Source: Anas platyrhynchos
Taxonomy: Eukaryota; Chordata; Aves; Anseriformes; Anatidae
Direction of reading: 5' to 3'
Assembly: GCF_047663525.1 (NCBI RefSeq)
Contig: NC_092611.1
Span: 1,153,001-1,217,000 of the forward strand
Length of the DNA stretch: 64,000 nt
Part shown: positions 33,131 to 46,732 of the stretch, one piece after another
Position numbering within the stretch: position 1 is the stretch's first letter
Layout: the number at the start of each line of letters is the position of its first letter
Made by a program: the position numbers and the translations under genes
Notes under the pieces: generated by a model
Told to the model about the DNA's origin: nothing
What the model saw: only the letters and a program-made list of their open reading frames with translations
The model's database searches: none

Positions 33131-34352
33131 TTTTGGTTTTGTTTTCTTCATCATAAAACCAGGGCGCTTCGAAGGGGTAACAGTAGGGGGAGCGCGGAAG
33201 GAAGCAGCAGTAAAAGTGTTGAAAATAAAATCAGCGCTTTAAGTCTGTTGTCGTCATCTAAGTAGTTACCTGCTGTTACCTACAAAAATTTATTCCCTGA
33301 CAGGAATTGAGTACTAAGGCTTAAAGTTGAGACTCTCAAGAACTCAAAACAAAGCCCATGCTGCTCTGTATGTGAAGATTTAAAAAAAAAAAAAAAAAAA
33401 AAAACACTGGTGAGGAGCCAGGGTGACTCAGGCCTTGACCAGAAGGCCTTGACTGCATAAAAGTAGAAAGCTGATACGAGAGAAAATTGTCATCACCACA
33501 TCCAACATCACGGCCATCCACATTCTTGGCCAAGTCTACGCTTGATATCTATCATTTAAGCAAAAATTGACTTCCAGTCAATGAGATAATATGGTATGAA
33601 AAATGACAAGAAACCCTGATCTGAAAATAGGCAAGCAGAAGATGCCTTTGAACCCTTTAAATGTAGACTCGGGTCAGAAACATTTTTAGACTGGAAGGAC
33701 TCCACCTCAGCCCTTCGTGACATAGAGAAGATTATTTTTAAAATGCTCTTTAAAACATTTAAGCACAGATGAAAATTAACTACATTAAGACACATAACTT
33801 CCATCATTATGCTCAATTTTTCTTCATTTTGCACATTTTTACCAGTGGCCTGCGGTTACAAAGCGCAGGCCCCAACTACCTCACGTTTCATTCTCCAGCC
33901 TCCTCCACGCAGTACATAAAGCCAATTTAAAAGCAAGTCATGTATTTGCTCTCTGCTGATTCTCTCTGAGGCTTAAGGGAGTCACAAAAGAGTTTGGACT
34001 TCTATAAAAGGGATTAGAGAGTACGGCTCTCTTCCCCTCCATGAAACAGAACAGGAAAGTTCTTAGAAATGAGGGAGTAGAGATAGGCCAGGCAGCAGAT
34101 GGAGATGCAGGTGACTTAATGCTCCTCCTGCTCTTTGGGCATTGGTTAGCCTGGCTGCTCGAAACCTCATTTTCAGGCTGTGGTTTCACAACAAATGAAA
34201 GCCAACCTGACCTTTACCTACTGCCAGAGTTAAACAGAGTTGAGGTATTTAAAATAAGCACGAAAGAAACAAAGTACGCCTAAAAGTTCTGAATAATTAG
34301 ACAGAGAGAACAAGTTACTCTTACGGACAAAATCAAAAATACTTCAAAAACT
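33131..34352. other. Spacer between MKI67 promoter and copy C
   Basis: Holds a poly-A run near 33381-33403. No gene or repeat family recognised. Confidence 0.5.
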
Positions 34353-34488
34353 TGGCATTGCTCGTCGGTCGAGGGAAATGATTGCCCTGTTCTGCTCTGC
34401 CCTGGAGTGGCCTCACCTCGAGCACTGTGCGCGGTTCTGGGCACCACAGCACAAAAAGGACATTAAACTGTTGGGAGAGTGTCCAGAG
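34353..34488 (+). mobile_element. CR1 fragment at the edge of copy C
   Basis: Matches an internal part of CR1 ORF2 on the plus strand: it encodes a diverged PHLEHCARFWAPQHKKDIKL, compared with [20 protein letters not shown] in the intact CR1 of this window. It stops abruptly where MKI67 exon sequence of copy C begins. Confidence 0.85.
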
Positions 34489-35052
34489 AATGTGTGACTC
34501 CAACCATGTCTTCTACCAGCTGATGTTTCAATTTCGGATTTTTCTGGATTAAATTAACTCTTGTCACATCTTTTACTACCTCCTTGTTTTCTACTGGAGT
34601 CTCCGGCAATTTCTGCAAGGCATTTTCATCTGTAGTAGGTTCCAATTTTTGCTGTGGGGTCCTTGTGAGCTGCTTGATGCCTGACAGGAAATCAGTAGGC
34701 TCTACAGGCTCTGGCTTCTGCTTGGCGGTCTTCATGAGCTGCTTGATGCCCGACAGGACCTCTACAGGTTCTGGCTTCTTCTTTGGGGTTTTTAATGGCT
34801 GCTTGATGCCTGATGCAACGTTGACTGACTCCAACTTCTGATCTGGTGTTTTGTGACTCCAGTGGAGTGACATGCTATCCACATCAAGATCTTCTTCCAG
34901 CATAGCTATTCGTCCTTCTGGAATTCTGGAGGACATTATTTCAAATATAGACTTTGGAGATTCCTTCTCTCTCATCAAATCTGAGATGTCTTGACAATCC
35001 AGTATCTCTCCTGAAGAATCTGGAGTATTTAATGGTGACACCATCATCTCTC
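34489..35052 (-). pseudogene. MKI67 copy C, Ki-67 repeat exon (longer version)
   Basis: Starts [20 protein letters not shown] like exon 13 but extends further, with three repeat units: [37 protein letters not shown] and FLSGIKQLTRTPQQKLEP. The frame is open to the CR1 junction, where it runs on into CR1 antisense sequence (SLDTLPTV) and stops at 34463. It keeps more repeats than copy B and differs from it at several residues, so it is not a simple copy of today's exon 13. Confidence 0.85.
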
Positions 35053-35897
35053 CTGAAATAAACAGTAGGTTTATCTAATTTGGCAAACAAACTAAGCAGG
35101 AAATCCAAACATTCCAATCGCTGTATAACTAAGTAAAAAATGGATTCAATCAGCCAAAGCTTTCTACAAGCTAAATCCAAAACTGTGTTTCAGCAATTGG
35201 TTTGGTAATTAGCAAGAAGGCAATTAGCTCCTACAAGGCACAGCATACGTTAAAAAAATTAAGCCTAAAAAACCTTGATGATTTTTTATTTAATCTGATA
35301 AAAATCATTAGTATTACTACTCTGAATATTGGATAATTCATTCTTGATTTTGGTTGGTGATTCACTAGATGCTCACTTTTGCTAAATTCTTAGTAAAACA
35401 GAATTTAAAGAATTCTGAGTTATTCAGGAACACGACTGATATGCAAAGTCATATGCAAAAGACAGAAAAAAAAAAAGCTAAGGATCATCTTAACACAAAT
35501 CTTCCTAATCTGACATTTTTCTTAAGTAGAATCTTTGCAAAATTCTACAGCATAACCACTCCCCGCCGTAAGATTTTGTCATTGAATCTAGATGTATCCC
35601 CTGACAATTGATTAAAGGATTGCCATGCTTCAACACAAGGTTTGCCTGAAACAATACTTCAGCATTTAGAAGTTCGATATAAAACTGAATGAATAAAAAA
35701 ATAACACCTACCAAAAAAAATAACTGGAACTACTGGAAAATGTCCTCCAATAAATGATAAAAAAAAAATCAATGGTTGCAAGATGCTTTATCTTTACACT
35801 AAGTCTGCCTAGCATTAGGCTATGCACTATCAGTGAGTTGCAGACACAGCTACCCCAAAGTATACTTTAATAATTTCTTTCCAATTAACAACCATAC

Positions 35898-36032
35898 CAG
35901 ATTCTTCAGGAGTACGCAGTTCAGAAGTGTCCATTGTCGTGCACGGTGGTGTAAGATCACTGTCACGAACAGTGCTTGAAGGTGATGTGTTTCCACTTGT
36001 ATTTTCTGGAGTTTTAAACATCTCAGCCAGCC
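35898..36032 (-). pseudogene. MKI67 copy [12 protein letters not shown] exon
   Basis: Same exon as in A and B with intact splice sites; one residue differs (TSGNTSP instead of TSGETSP). Confidence 0.8.
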
Positions 36033-36135
36033 CTATAAATTATATTCAGAAAAATGAGCACTTGTTTCGGAAAAAAAAAAAAAAAGTGCACAGTTGGCAG
36101 AACCAGTAACAGGTTTTAAAAATCTCACAACGTAC

Positions 36136-36170
36136 CTGTGAAGCTTTCATCCATATTCCAGTTTTGTTTC
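36136..36170 (-). pseudogene. MKI67 copy C, truncated STGHAESP exon
   Basis: Only the last ~35 coding bases (NMDESFTG end) remain before the internal deletion. Confidence 0.75.
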
Positions 36171-36534
36171 GTTAAGTGTTTTCATAAAGATTAAATTTTC
36201 AAGAACCAGATTCCCTCTCAATTTTTCCAGTGGTATCAAAACTATTTTGACCAACATTTGAATTTGAATGTTCAACAATTAAAATATTTGTGTCTCAATG
36301 GTTATCATCCATGATGTCTGCCATACACCCAACACTTACAGGCAGTCCAGTCTACAACTGACATTGTGTGAACTGGCTAGGGAAAAAGGCATAAAGAAAC
36401 TAAGCTGAATACAGGTAAAATGCATGTTTTCACCAACAAAAATTATTGAACTGAAATTGTATCAGTTATATACTACTCCAAATTGAGGGACTTGGAGGAT
36501 CAATACCGCAATTAACCTAACAAACAGAACCTTA

Positions 36535-39349
36535 CTTAATGACTTTAATTCACGTGAAAGATTCACCCCACTGCCATTCCTCCCTCATTCTGTCCTCCTG
36601 GTGAGGCCAGGAGTGTCCCGAGAGCACATAGAAGTGTGCCCAAAGGGAATTGCTGATTTTGGAGGCACAAGGTGCCTATGGGGCCAGGTCGGGAGCTGGG
36701 CTGGGATGAGCTCCATCAGGCAGCCGGACCAGGCCCGTTTCCAGCGTGGCGGACGAGCAGCCTTTGCCCTGAAACTCAAAAGTCAAACTCTGTCGCTGAC
36801 TTCCCTTATTAAAATGGGAGCGTGGTTGAGAGGGGCCATCTCTTGCCTGGGGATGCCAGTCTTTCCCTGTAGTTAATGGAAAGAAGGAGGCTTCTCTAGA
36901 GGGCGAAGGCGAGCTGAAACCTCAGCTGGAGTGCCCTGGAGGTACTGCTGTGTCTCCACTGCCTACACAGGGATCTTGGGAGGCAGGTCTCCGGGTGATC
37001 AAATTAGTCTTTGTGTCTGCCTCATTCCCTAATTGTCAGTAGATATCCCAACTAGTGAACAATGTACAGCATAACAAAGGAGGCACACATATAAAAAGGA
37101 GCAGAATTAGCCTGCGCTAATTGGTGGGCCTGACTTTGCTGACAGGAACCAGGCAGTTAAGAGGAGGGCTAGGAAGTAATTCACTAACTAAAATACACCT
37201 CAGAACACAGTAGTAAAATGATTTTATCTTGGTAATTTGACAGACTGGAACAGCAACAGATGAAAGTTTTTCATTTGTTTGTTTGTTTTAACCTGGCCCA
37301 GCTACCAGGTCAGACTGCTAGAAGTCTCGGCTGTTGATGTAAATGAGTTGAAGGCTTTGACTTGAAACTTGTTCTCGGTGGGTCCGATTAAAGTGAATTT
37401 GGCCCTCGTTTTACATGTGATTTCTGACAAAATGATCTGTCTGACCCTCCTACAGGGTGTTATCATTGTCCTTTATTTAAAAATAGGTCATTTGGAGCTT
37501 TATGTACGTACGCAAAATATTAATTACAAAATTCACACAACTTCCACAGTTGGCTGGCTTGCAGAATATTTCTCTCAAACAAAACCAAGGATTTAACACT
37601 TTGCCTTACTTTGCCTTAGTAAATGTGCTTTTAGCTTGTTAAGAAAAGCCCAATCTTTAAATATAATTTAAAGCTCTAATTAGTTGATTTTAGGCATTTT
37701 TTTTTTGACATTTTAATGGCAAGGATACCTGGATTTTTTCTGGTATTCATGAAGATATTTGATAAAAAGGTAGATGCAACTCTCTCTGAAAATAGCAAAA
37801 AAACAAGTTCATGGGATCTTTTCTAAGCCATACAGTAGCCATTTAGATTTTCTTATATGCTTTCAAAGCTATCCAGGAGCCTGGTAAAGGCTCTTAATTG
37901 CAGAACTTCCCAATTTCTACTCCACTAGCACTTCTTTAACTAGGTCTTTTCCTCCAAAATACGATCCTGTCACTGAAGGAAATAATACTGAGGAAATGAA
38001 ATATGGAAGTTAAATATTAACTTTTTTTTCCCTTTTTAGAGAAAAAATATATATATATATATATACTTTTCAGATGGCTGCAAGTCTGAGCAGTCCTTTC
38101 ATCTCCCACTCTCAATGGCAAAAGATGCATTTCTAGAAATGGCACGCAAGTTTTATGGTTAATAAAATAGTTTATTGCGCCATTATTGTTAAGAAGTTTT
38201 TCTTGCAATGGAAAAGCATTCAGGTACACACTAAAACAACACCAATCCCACAGAATATTGTGTTTGTTCAAGCATTCAAACTTGATTAAACTTCTCTTTC
38301 AAAGTACGGCTGCATCACAGTTCAGTGAGCCCAAATCTCTCCTAATGCTTGGACACTTCTGATAAAGGATTTGTGTCAGGAACGTGTTTTAAAGTGCTGT
38401 TCTGAAGTCGGAATAGTTCTAGACAGAGATATTCAACTTCCTGCTAGGGAGAGGTGCTCAAATTAAGCATAAGAAGGTACTTGTATCTACCCTGAGTACC
38501 ATAAAAAGCTATCAGATGACCCAATATAACTAACAGTTAAAATTCTACTTCTACATCACCTTCTTCCAGTGTATTGCCTCCCCAAATTTGAGCCTTTCAA
38601 GTGCACATACAAGCGCAAGTCACAAGCCTCAGAATATTCACTAACTGAGTTTTGGAGATGCAAGTAACCCCAAAGGCTTTTTTTTTTTTTTTTTTTTTTT
38701 TAAAGAAGGGTGCAAGTTCCACCTGTTTCAGTTTTATTTTGTTTGTTTGTTTTCTTTTGTTTTTTCTTCCTCCCCTGAGGACAAACCATAAATTCTATCC
38801 TAAAGAAGCAAGAAAGGAAGCTGAAATAAGAATCTATGGAGATGACATCCTCAAAGATCATCAATTACCTGATATCTTTTAATCTTTGAGAATTGGCTCC
38901 ATCAGATCTCAGCCTTTGGGAAATTATCGAACCTGACAGTGTTTACAACTCAGCATCAAGGTTAACAACTACAATCACACTGTTCTCTCAAAATAGCATT
39001 GCACCTTAGTGTCAAGTCAGGAGAGGAATGCCATGGAAAGATACAAATTAAAAGATGGAAAATTCAAACCAATACAGGTTTTCTTGTAATTAAGCAGCTG
39101 ATCTTGTTATCAAGAAACTTTTTTGAGCTATGAACTCACAGTAGTCAGAAAGGATATTGGATATGAAAGAGAAAGTCAAGAGTAAATGACATATCTCTAT
39201 ATAAACTATACCATTGATTACAGTACAGGTTTGAAATATTAAAATCTAATGTCAGGATTATTATTATTATTTTTTTTTTTTGGAAGATTGCTTAGAAAAT
39301 ATGAATACCGAGTTAACTAAACGCTCAGCCTTACAGCGAATATTTTAGT
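36535..39349. repeat. Duplicated non-MKI67 block X, second copy
   Basis: Counterpart of 3098-5921. Shared to the base at the MKI67 junction. At 39349 it ends and the sequence enters the RIOK2 region, whereas the first copy runs into an AT-rich region. Simple repeats inside (TA run near 38047-38066, poly-T near 38679-38701) differ in length between the copies. Confidence 0.85.
38780..38882 (+). other. Exon-like open stretch in block X, second copy
   Basis: Identical to the stretch at 5352-5454, including the pyrimidine-tract acceptor and the TAA. See that entry for the peptide. Function unknown. Confidence 0.3.
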
Positions 39350-39946
39350 ATTAAAACGCTGCTGCTGCTAAGTAGCTTTGACAAATGAGTTTATAATTAG
39401 AGTGGTCTTTCTCAGCCTCTGCCCCTCATTCGGCTGAAATTAGCAAGAACAAGCTCTTTGGAATATATTATTCAAATATATTTTACTGAACGTCATACCA
39501 TGTGGCTTTTAATGCCTTTACTGACACACTTGGAAATTCCTTCTTACCTTTAAGCTAACCCCTTCTTATATAAAATTCAAACTATTAGTTTGCAAGCTCC
39601 CCATGTACCTGAATGCATATATAAAGTTCATATACCCTGTTTTCTTTTTGAATTTTTCCTTTTTCATGAAATTCTACGCCTAGGCAATGTACAGAATCTG
39701 AATTAATCTTTTTAGTGTTCTGAAGCTTCTTTTTCTTACACTACTTTGTGTAGTATGTATGTGGCTATTGCACTATAATCCTTCCTGTCATAAAATATGT
39801 TTTTTGAACTAGTGTTAATATTTCAAATGTAAATGTTCTTTCTGTAGTACTCAAATGTTCTGCTAGCACTTTTGATTGTATATCAAAAAAATGACTGAAA
39901 CATGATGCTCACTGAATGGAATAAAACATTAATTTACATATTTTAG

Positions 39947-40040
39947 AAATGAAGACAGTATGGTTCATATTGCGGAGCACAGAACAAGAACTAAAAGTAC
40001 GTCAGCCAGCAGTGTTGGGAGCTGTTCAACCATTCCACCG
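39947..40040 (+). CDS. RIOK2: RIOK2 penultimate coding exon
   Basis: Acceptor TTTTAG, donor GTAATT. One leftover base, then NEDSMVHIAEHRTRTKSTSA and SSVGSCSTIPP. Confidence 0.85.
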
Positions 40041-43000
40041 GTAATTATTACTGCTACTGTCTAGTTTACTCTGATACCATCTTAGGACGTAGCTGTTGAA
40101 GATATTTTTACAAATACGTAGTTAGCAGTAACTGTCTTTAATTGATTACTACTATGTACATCTTTGGTTTGTAGTTCCATGTTCACAGAAAATAGGTCTG
40201 ATGCTTTCTACATGTTTACAAGTGAATTATATCCAGTGCTGTACTTCATGTGTTGTTCTTTGCTCTTTCACAAAAGCTCTACTCCGGCATTAGCAACTTT
40301 AATTTCATTTCTGTTGCTAGAAATCAATTCTGTTGCCCATAATTAATGTTTTTGTATTTTAAATTTGCATGCGTGAGTAAAGATTTAACTTGGCCTTTTT
40401 TCATCTGTCTTTTTAACACATCTCTTACCACGTTTCTGAAACATAGATATGAATTCATTGTAGTCATGGTGTCTTTGGCAATATGAATTTGACTTTCAGC
40501 ATTACATAAATCAATACTTTGTGGCAGAATTTTACATCTTTCTTCATCCCTACTCAGTATACTATCCAGTATGGCTACCTCTGTCACATTTTAAAGAGTG
40601 TGTCTAAATTTTAAATGGAAGAAAGGCCAGTTTTATGCATAAATAAATGTGTTAGGGAACAGCATGTTTGCAAGTTGTGTAAGACTTTTACAGGACTTCG
40701 TGTGAAGGAAAGAGAGACTTTTGTTAGTCATCCCTGTTCTTACTGTAGGACATGGCCTTGTGCCTTATTAAGGAGAAAAAGAATTAGCCTTGAATTATGA
40801 AATGAAGTAAAGAAGAGCTAGGATAAATGCTAGGAATCGCCTGGCTTCTGATCCATGCGATACATATTTTTTCCCTTTCAGTTTGCTAACCTAAATGTGT
40901 AGGATTTCTTTTGGAATCGCCTATAGATCCCTATTTGAAATTATATTTCTGTACACCAGTAGGTGGTAGCAGTGGTCACTCACTGTAGAAACCTTCCTGA
41001 TTGTTTAGCGAACACATGTTTTTTCTGTAGGCAGACACATCAAACTTGTTAAAATATTCAAATGGCATTTAAGTACCTAATATTCTGTTCTAAAAGAAAG
41101 ATAAAAGCAGAAGCAGCTTTCAAGAGATTCAGCCACATAAACATCCTGTGTCAATTTACTTTGTGTAATCTTTCCATTTATATGCTCTTACGCTAAGTAA
41201 AATGTTTCTGCCCATTGTTAAATCTTATTTGAACTTTTGAATACTAGAACTAAAGAAAGGATATGCATGATGAGCTATTTGTAACATCAGAACGTGATTG
41301 CAAAACGAAAAACACAAAAGGCACTGCAGTAAGACCCACTGAGCTGCTTAGAGCCAATGCCTGTTACTGCTTCTAGCACTTCTCTGTTGTTTATATAGCT
41401 TTCTCAATGAAGAAACACATTAAAACATAAGCAGGTTTCCAGATTAAACACACAGAAGGAATTCATATGGGCATGTATAAACAATAGCAGTAATAGCAGT
41501 AGGTGCAGTCATAGCTGGGTGACTGTGCCAAAAAGAAAGCCTTATGAGTTACAGACAATAAGCTATTCCAGACAAAATAAAATGTCTTGTTGTGCTTGTA
41601 CAAATCTTTGTAGGGACTGCTGCAATTTAATTATAGGAAATAATGCAAACTATGCAAAAATTTAAATAATAAATGATAGATTTGTTTATTCATTTTGCTT
41701 ACAGTCAGGCTTAGGATGATGGAGAGACTAGTGAGACTTGCATGCTGTGATTGAGCAGTAGTATTTTGTGAATTTACATTTTTGCATAGTGAAAATATCT
41801 GGTATTTGTATTGCAAAGTTTCTTCTAGCGAGCCTTGTATGAACTGTGAAGGAAGTCATCTGTCCACTGAAGTGGGAGAAGTAGAGAAGCCTTCTTTCAG
41901 AGCTCTGCCTATAAAAAGCAGAGGATGACAATTGTCTTACTGACAGAAGAAAAACATCAGTGGCCCAGTTTAAACTAGTTCTTACCAGCTTTCCTCAGGA
42001 ATTTCTTCTGGAATATTTTTAAAGAGCATTCACAGATTTAATTTCCAAAATGCTCTTGTTTAAATACTGAGTTCTGCTAAGCTTCCGAGGAAAGAAAGAC
42101 AGATCTTATACTACTCTTTTTATTCACATTTTTGATAGTCAACCTGCATGTGGTAAAGCTTAGGAAACTACTATTCAGGTGAATACTATGTAATTACTAC
42201 AGCATTCTTACTGAAATCAGGATTGGGTACCTGGATTTATTGACTACCTTGTATTTGCATAATTTAGTTGTATTAGTCACAGCAGTTTTTAAACAGTGCC
42301 AAAAGAATTCTTTCTGGTTCCTGACTTAACTACCAACTTACTACTTAATGTGCTGACAGTATCATAAACAAAAAACAAGGCAAGAGAAATTGGGGTAAAT
42401 GCAAAAGAAATATTACTAGATTGTGGGGTAATTTTGCACCAGCAGGTACCTCAGCTCCTCCATGCTTCTCTTAGCCCTGTCCTCAGGTGGAAAAAGGGGG
42501 AGAAAACATGATGACGTAAAAAATATTCATGGGTTGTGATAAGGACAAGGAGATCTCTCCTTGTGCTGGAGCAAACTCTCTTGGTCCTTTTTCTACTTAC
42601 AAGATGTTTGTCAAATCTGCAAGCACAGGACATTATCATTTTTGCTGAAGGCATATGTTTTGCACTGAAAAGTACTGGTTCATTATGATTCCTGAATGAA
42701 AGGCACCTAAACTCTGCAAGATATCACCTAAGATGCTTTTTATTAGAGCTAATGCTAAAAGAAAAAAAAATAGCACAGGTGATCGTACACCCCTTCAAAT
42801 GCTAGAGCCCTGACCCTGACTCCAAACCACATAGCTATACTGTAGACCTTGTCTGTAGCAGAGGTTCTCCCCTTTCACTCAGTTGAGATAATTACATGAT
42901 TTTCTTACAAAGAAACAACTCTGCTTGCTCAATTTCTGCTGTTGAGAAGAGGTGAAGTTCTTATTATAACTTCTTTCTGCTCTGTTAGATAAAGGCAAGA

Positions 43001-43498
43001 CCACAGAGCAGTGGTAATCACTGGAACCAGGCGGAAGCTGCCTGCAGGCTCCTCTGTCCCAAGAAGCTGGCTGAGTTTGCCCCAGGCCAAGGGATCTGTG
43101 CAGCCCCACAGGGGGTTCTGGGGCCACACAGTATGGGCAGCACAGCACAGGGCAGGCCTGGGCAAACTCGAGTTAACCCTGGTGTGGATCACCAGCTGCT
43201 CAGCGCATGGTGGTCTTCTCGACAGGTTCACTACCACATGTTCATGTTAGTACTGAGAATACAGTGTCATTATGGTAATGTTAGTACTAAATGATGTTCA
43301 AAAACTTCTGATACTGAATTGTTTATTTATTTGTAGGAACTGGTGAAAAGGAAGATAAAACGTCAGCTGACAAAACAGCAGAAGTCTGCTCTGAGGCGAC
43401 GACTACAGAAAGGAGAGGCAAACGTTTATACCAAACAACGTCGAGAAAATATGCACAACATTAAGTCAAGCTTGGATGCAGCTAGTTTCTGGGGATAA
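39947..43498 (+). CDS. RIOK2: RIOK2, 3' end of the gene (last two coding exons)
   Basis: RIOK2 is an atypical RIO-family kinase needed for cytoplasmic maturation of the 40S ribosomal subunit. Only its C-terminal tail is here, at 39947-40040 and 43337-43498; the winged-helix and kinase domains are not in the window. The first exon encodes HRTRTKSTSASSVGSCSTIP and the second starts PELVKRKIKRQLTKQQKSAL, ending SLDAASFWG and TAA; human ends close to SLEAASFWGE. Splice sites and phase 0 at the join are clean. Just upstream lies duplicated block X and MKI67 material, so either this is a 3' fragment or the earlier exons lie beyond the window with the MKI67 region inside a RIOK2 intron. Confidence 0.88.
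40041..43336 (+). other. RIOK2 last intron
   Basis: AT-rich; a GC-richer patch near 42980-43200 matches no family I know. No other gene seen. Confidence 0.6.
43337..43498 (+). CDS. RIOK2: RIOK2 last coding exon
   Basis: Acceptor TTTGTAG after a T-rich tract. Encodes 53 residues, very basic, with RRRLQKGEANVYTKQRRENM, then stop. The motif is characteristic of vertebrate RIOK2. Confidence 0.92.
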   Translation, partial: ELVKRKIKRQLTKQQKSALRRRLQKGEANVYTKQRRENMHNIKSSLDAASFWG

Positions 43499-43660
43499 TT
43501 TATCATAGCTGCCACCGAACATGAGAAAACTCACAGTACATACAGCTAAAACAGTTACCTAATAACCAAGCATCCTTTTATACAGTGGAGGAAAAAGTTC
43601 TTAACAATACCGTGTATTTTTGGAAACTAATAAACATCACGCTGGTTCCTCTGGTTTTGT
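43499..43660 (+). other. RIOK2 3' UTR with polyadenylation signal
   Basis: AATAAA at 43629-43634, about 130 bases after the stop, followed by a GT/T-rich stretch. A short 3' UTR ending near 43650 is likely. Confidence 0.65.

Positions 43661-46732
<3,072 letters not shown>

Larger units (their letters stand above)
34489..36534 (-). pseudogene. MKI67 partial duplicate, copy C
   Basis: Carries the Ki-67 repeat exon, the [11 protein letters not shown] exon and the 3' scrap of the STGHAESP exon, on the same strand as the full gene and just upstream of its promoter. Relative to copies A and B, about 1.8 kb is missing at 36170/36171, removing the rest of the STGHAESP exon and the whole VAKSW exon. 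The right edge at 36534 is the same fusion to block X as in copy A. The left edge meets a CR1 fragment. It cannot encode Ki-67 by itself. Confidence 0.88.

Noticed and set aside
40324..40587. 87-codon minus-strand open frame in the RIOK2 last intron
   Set aside because: No domain, no splice support and AT-rich composition typical of intron.
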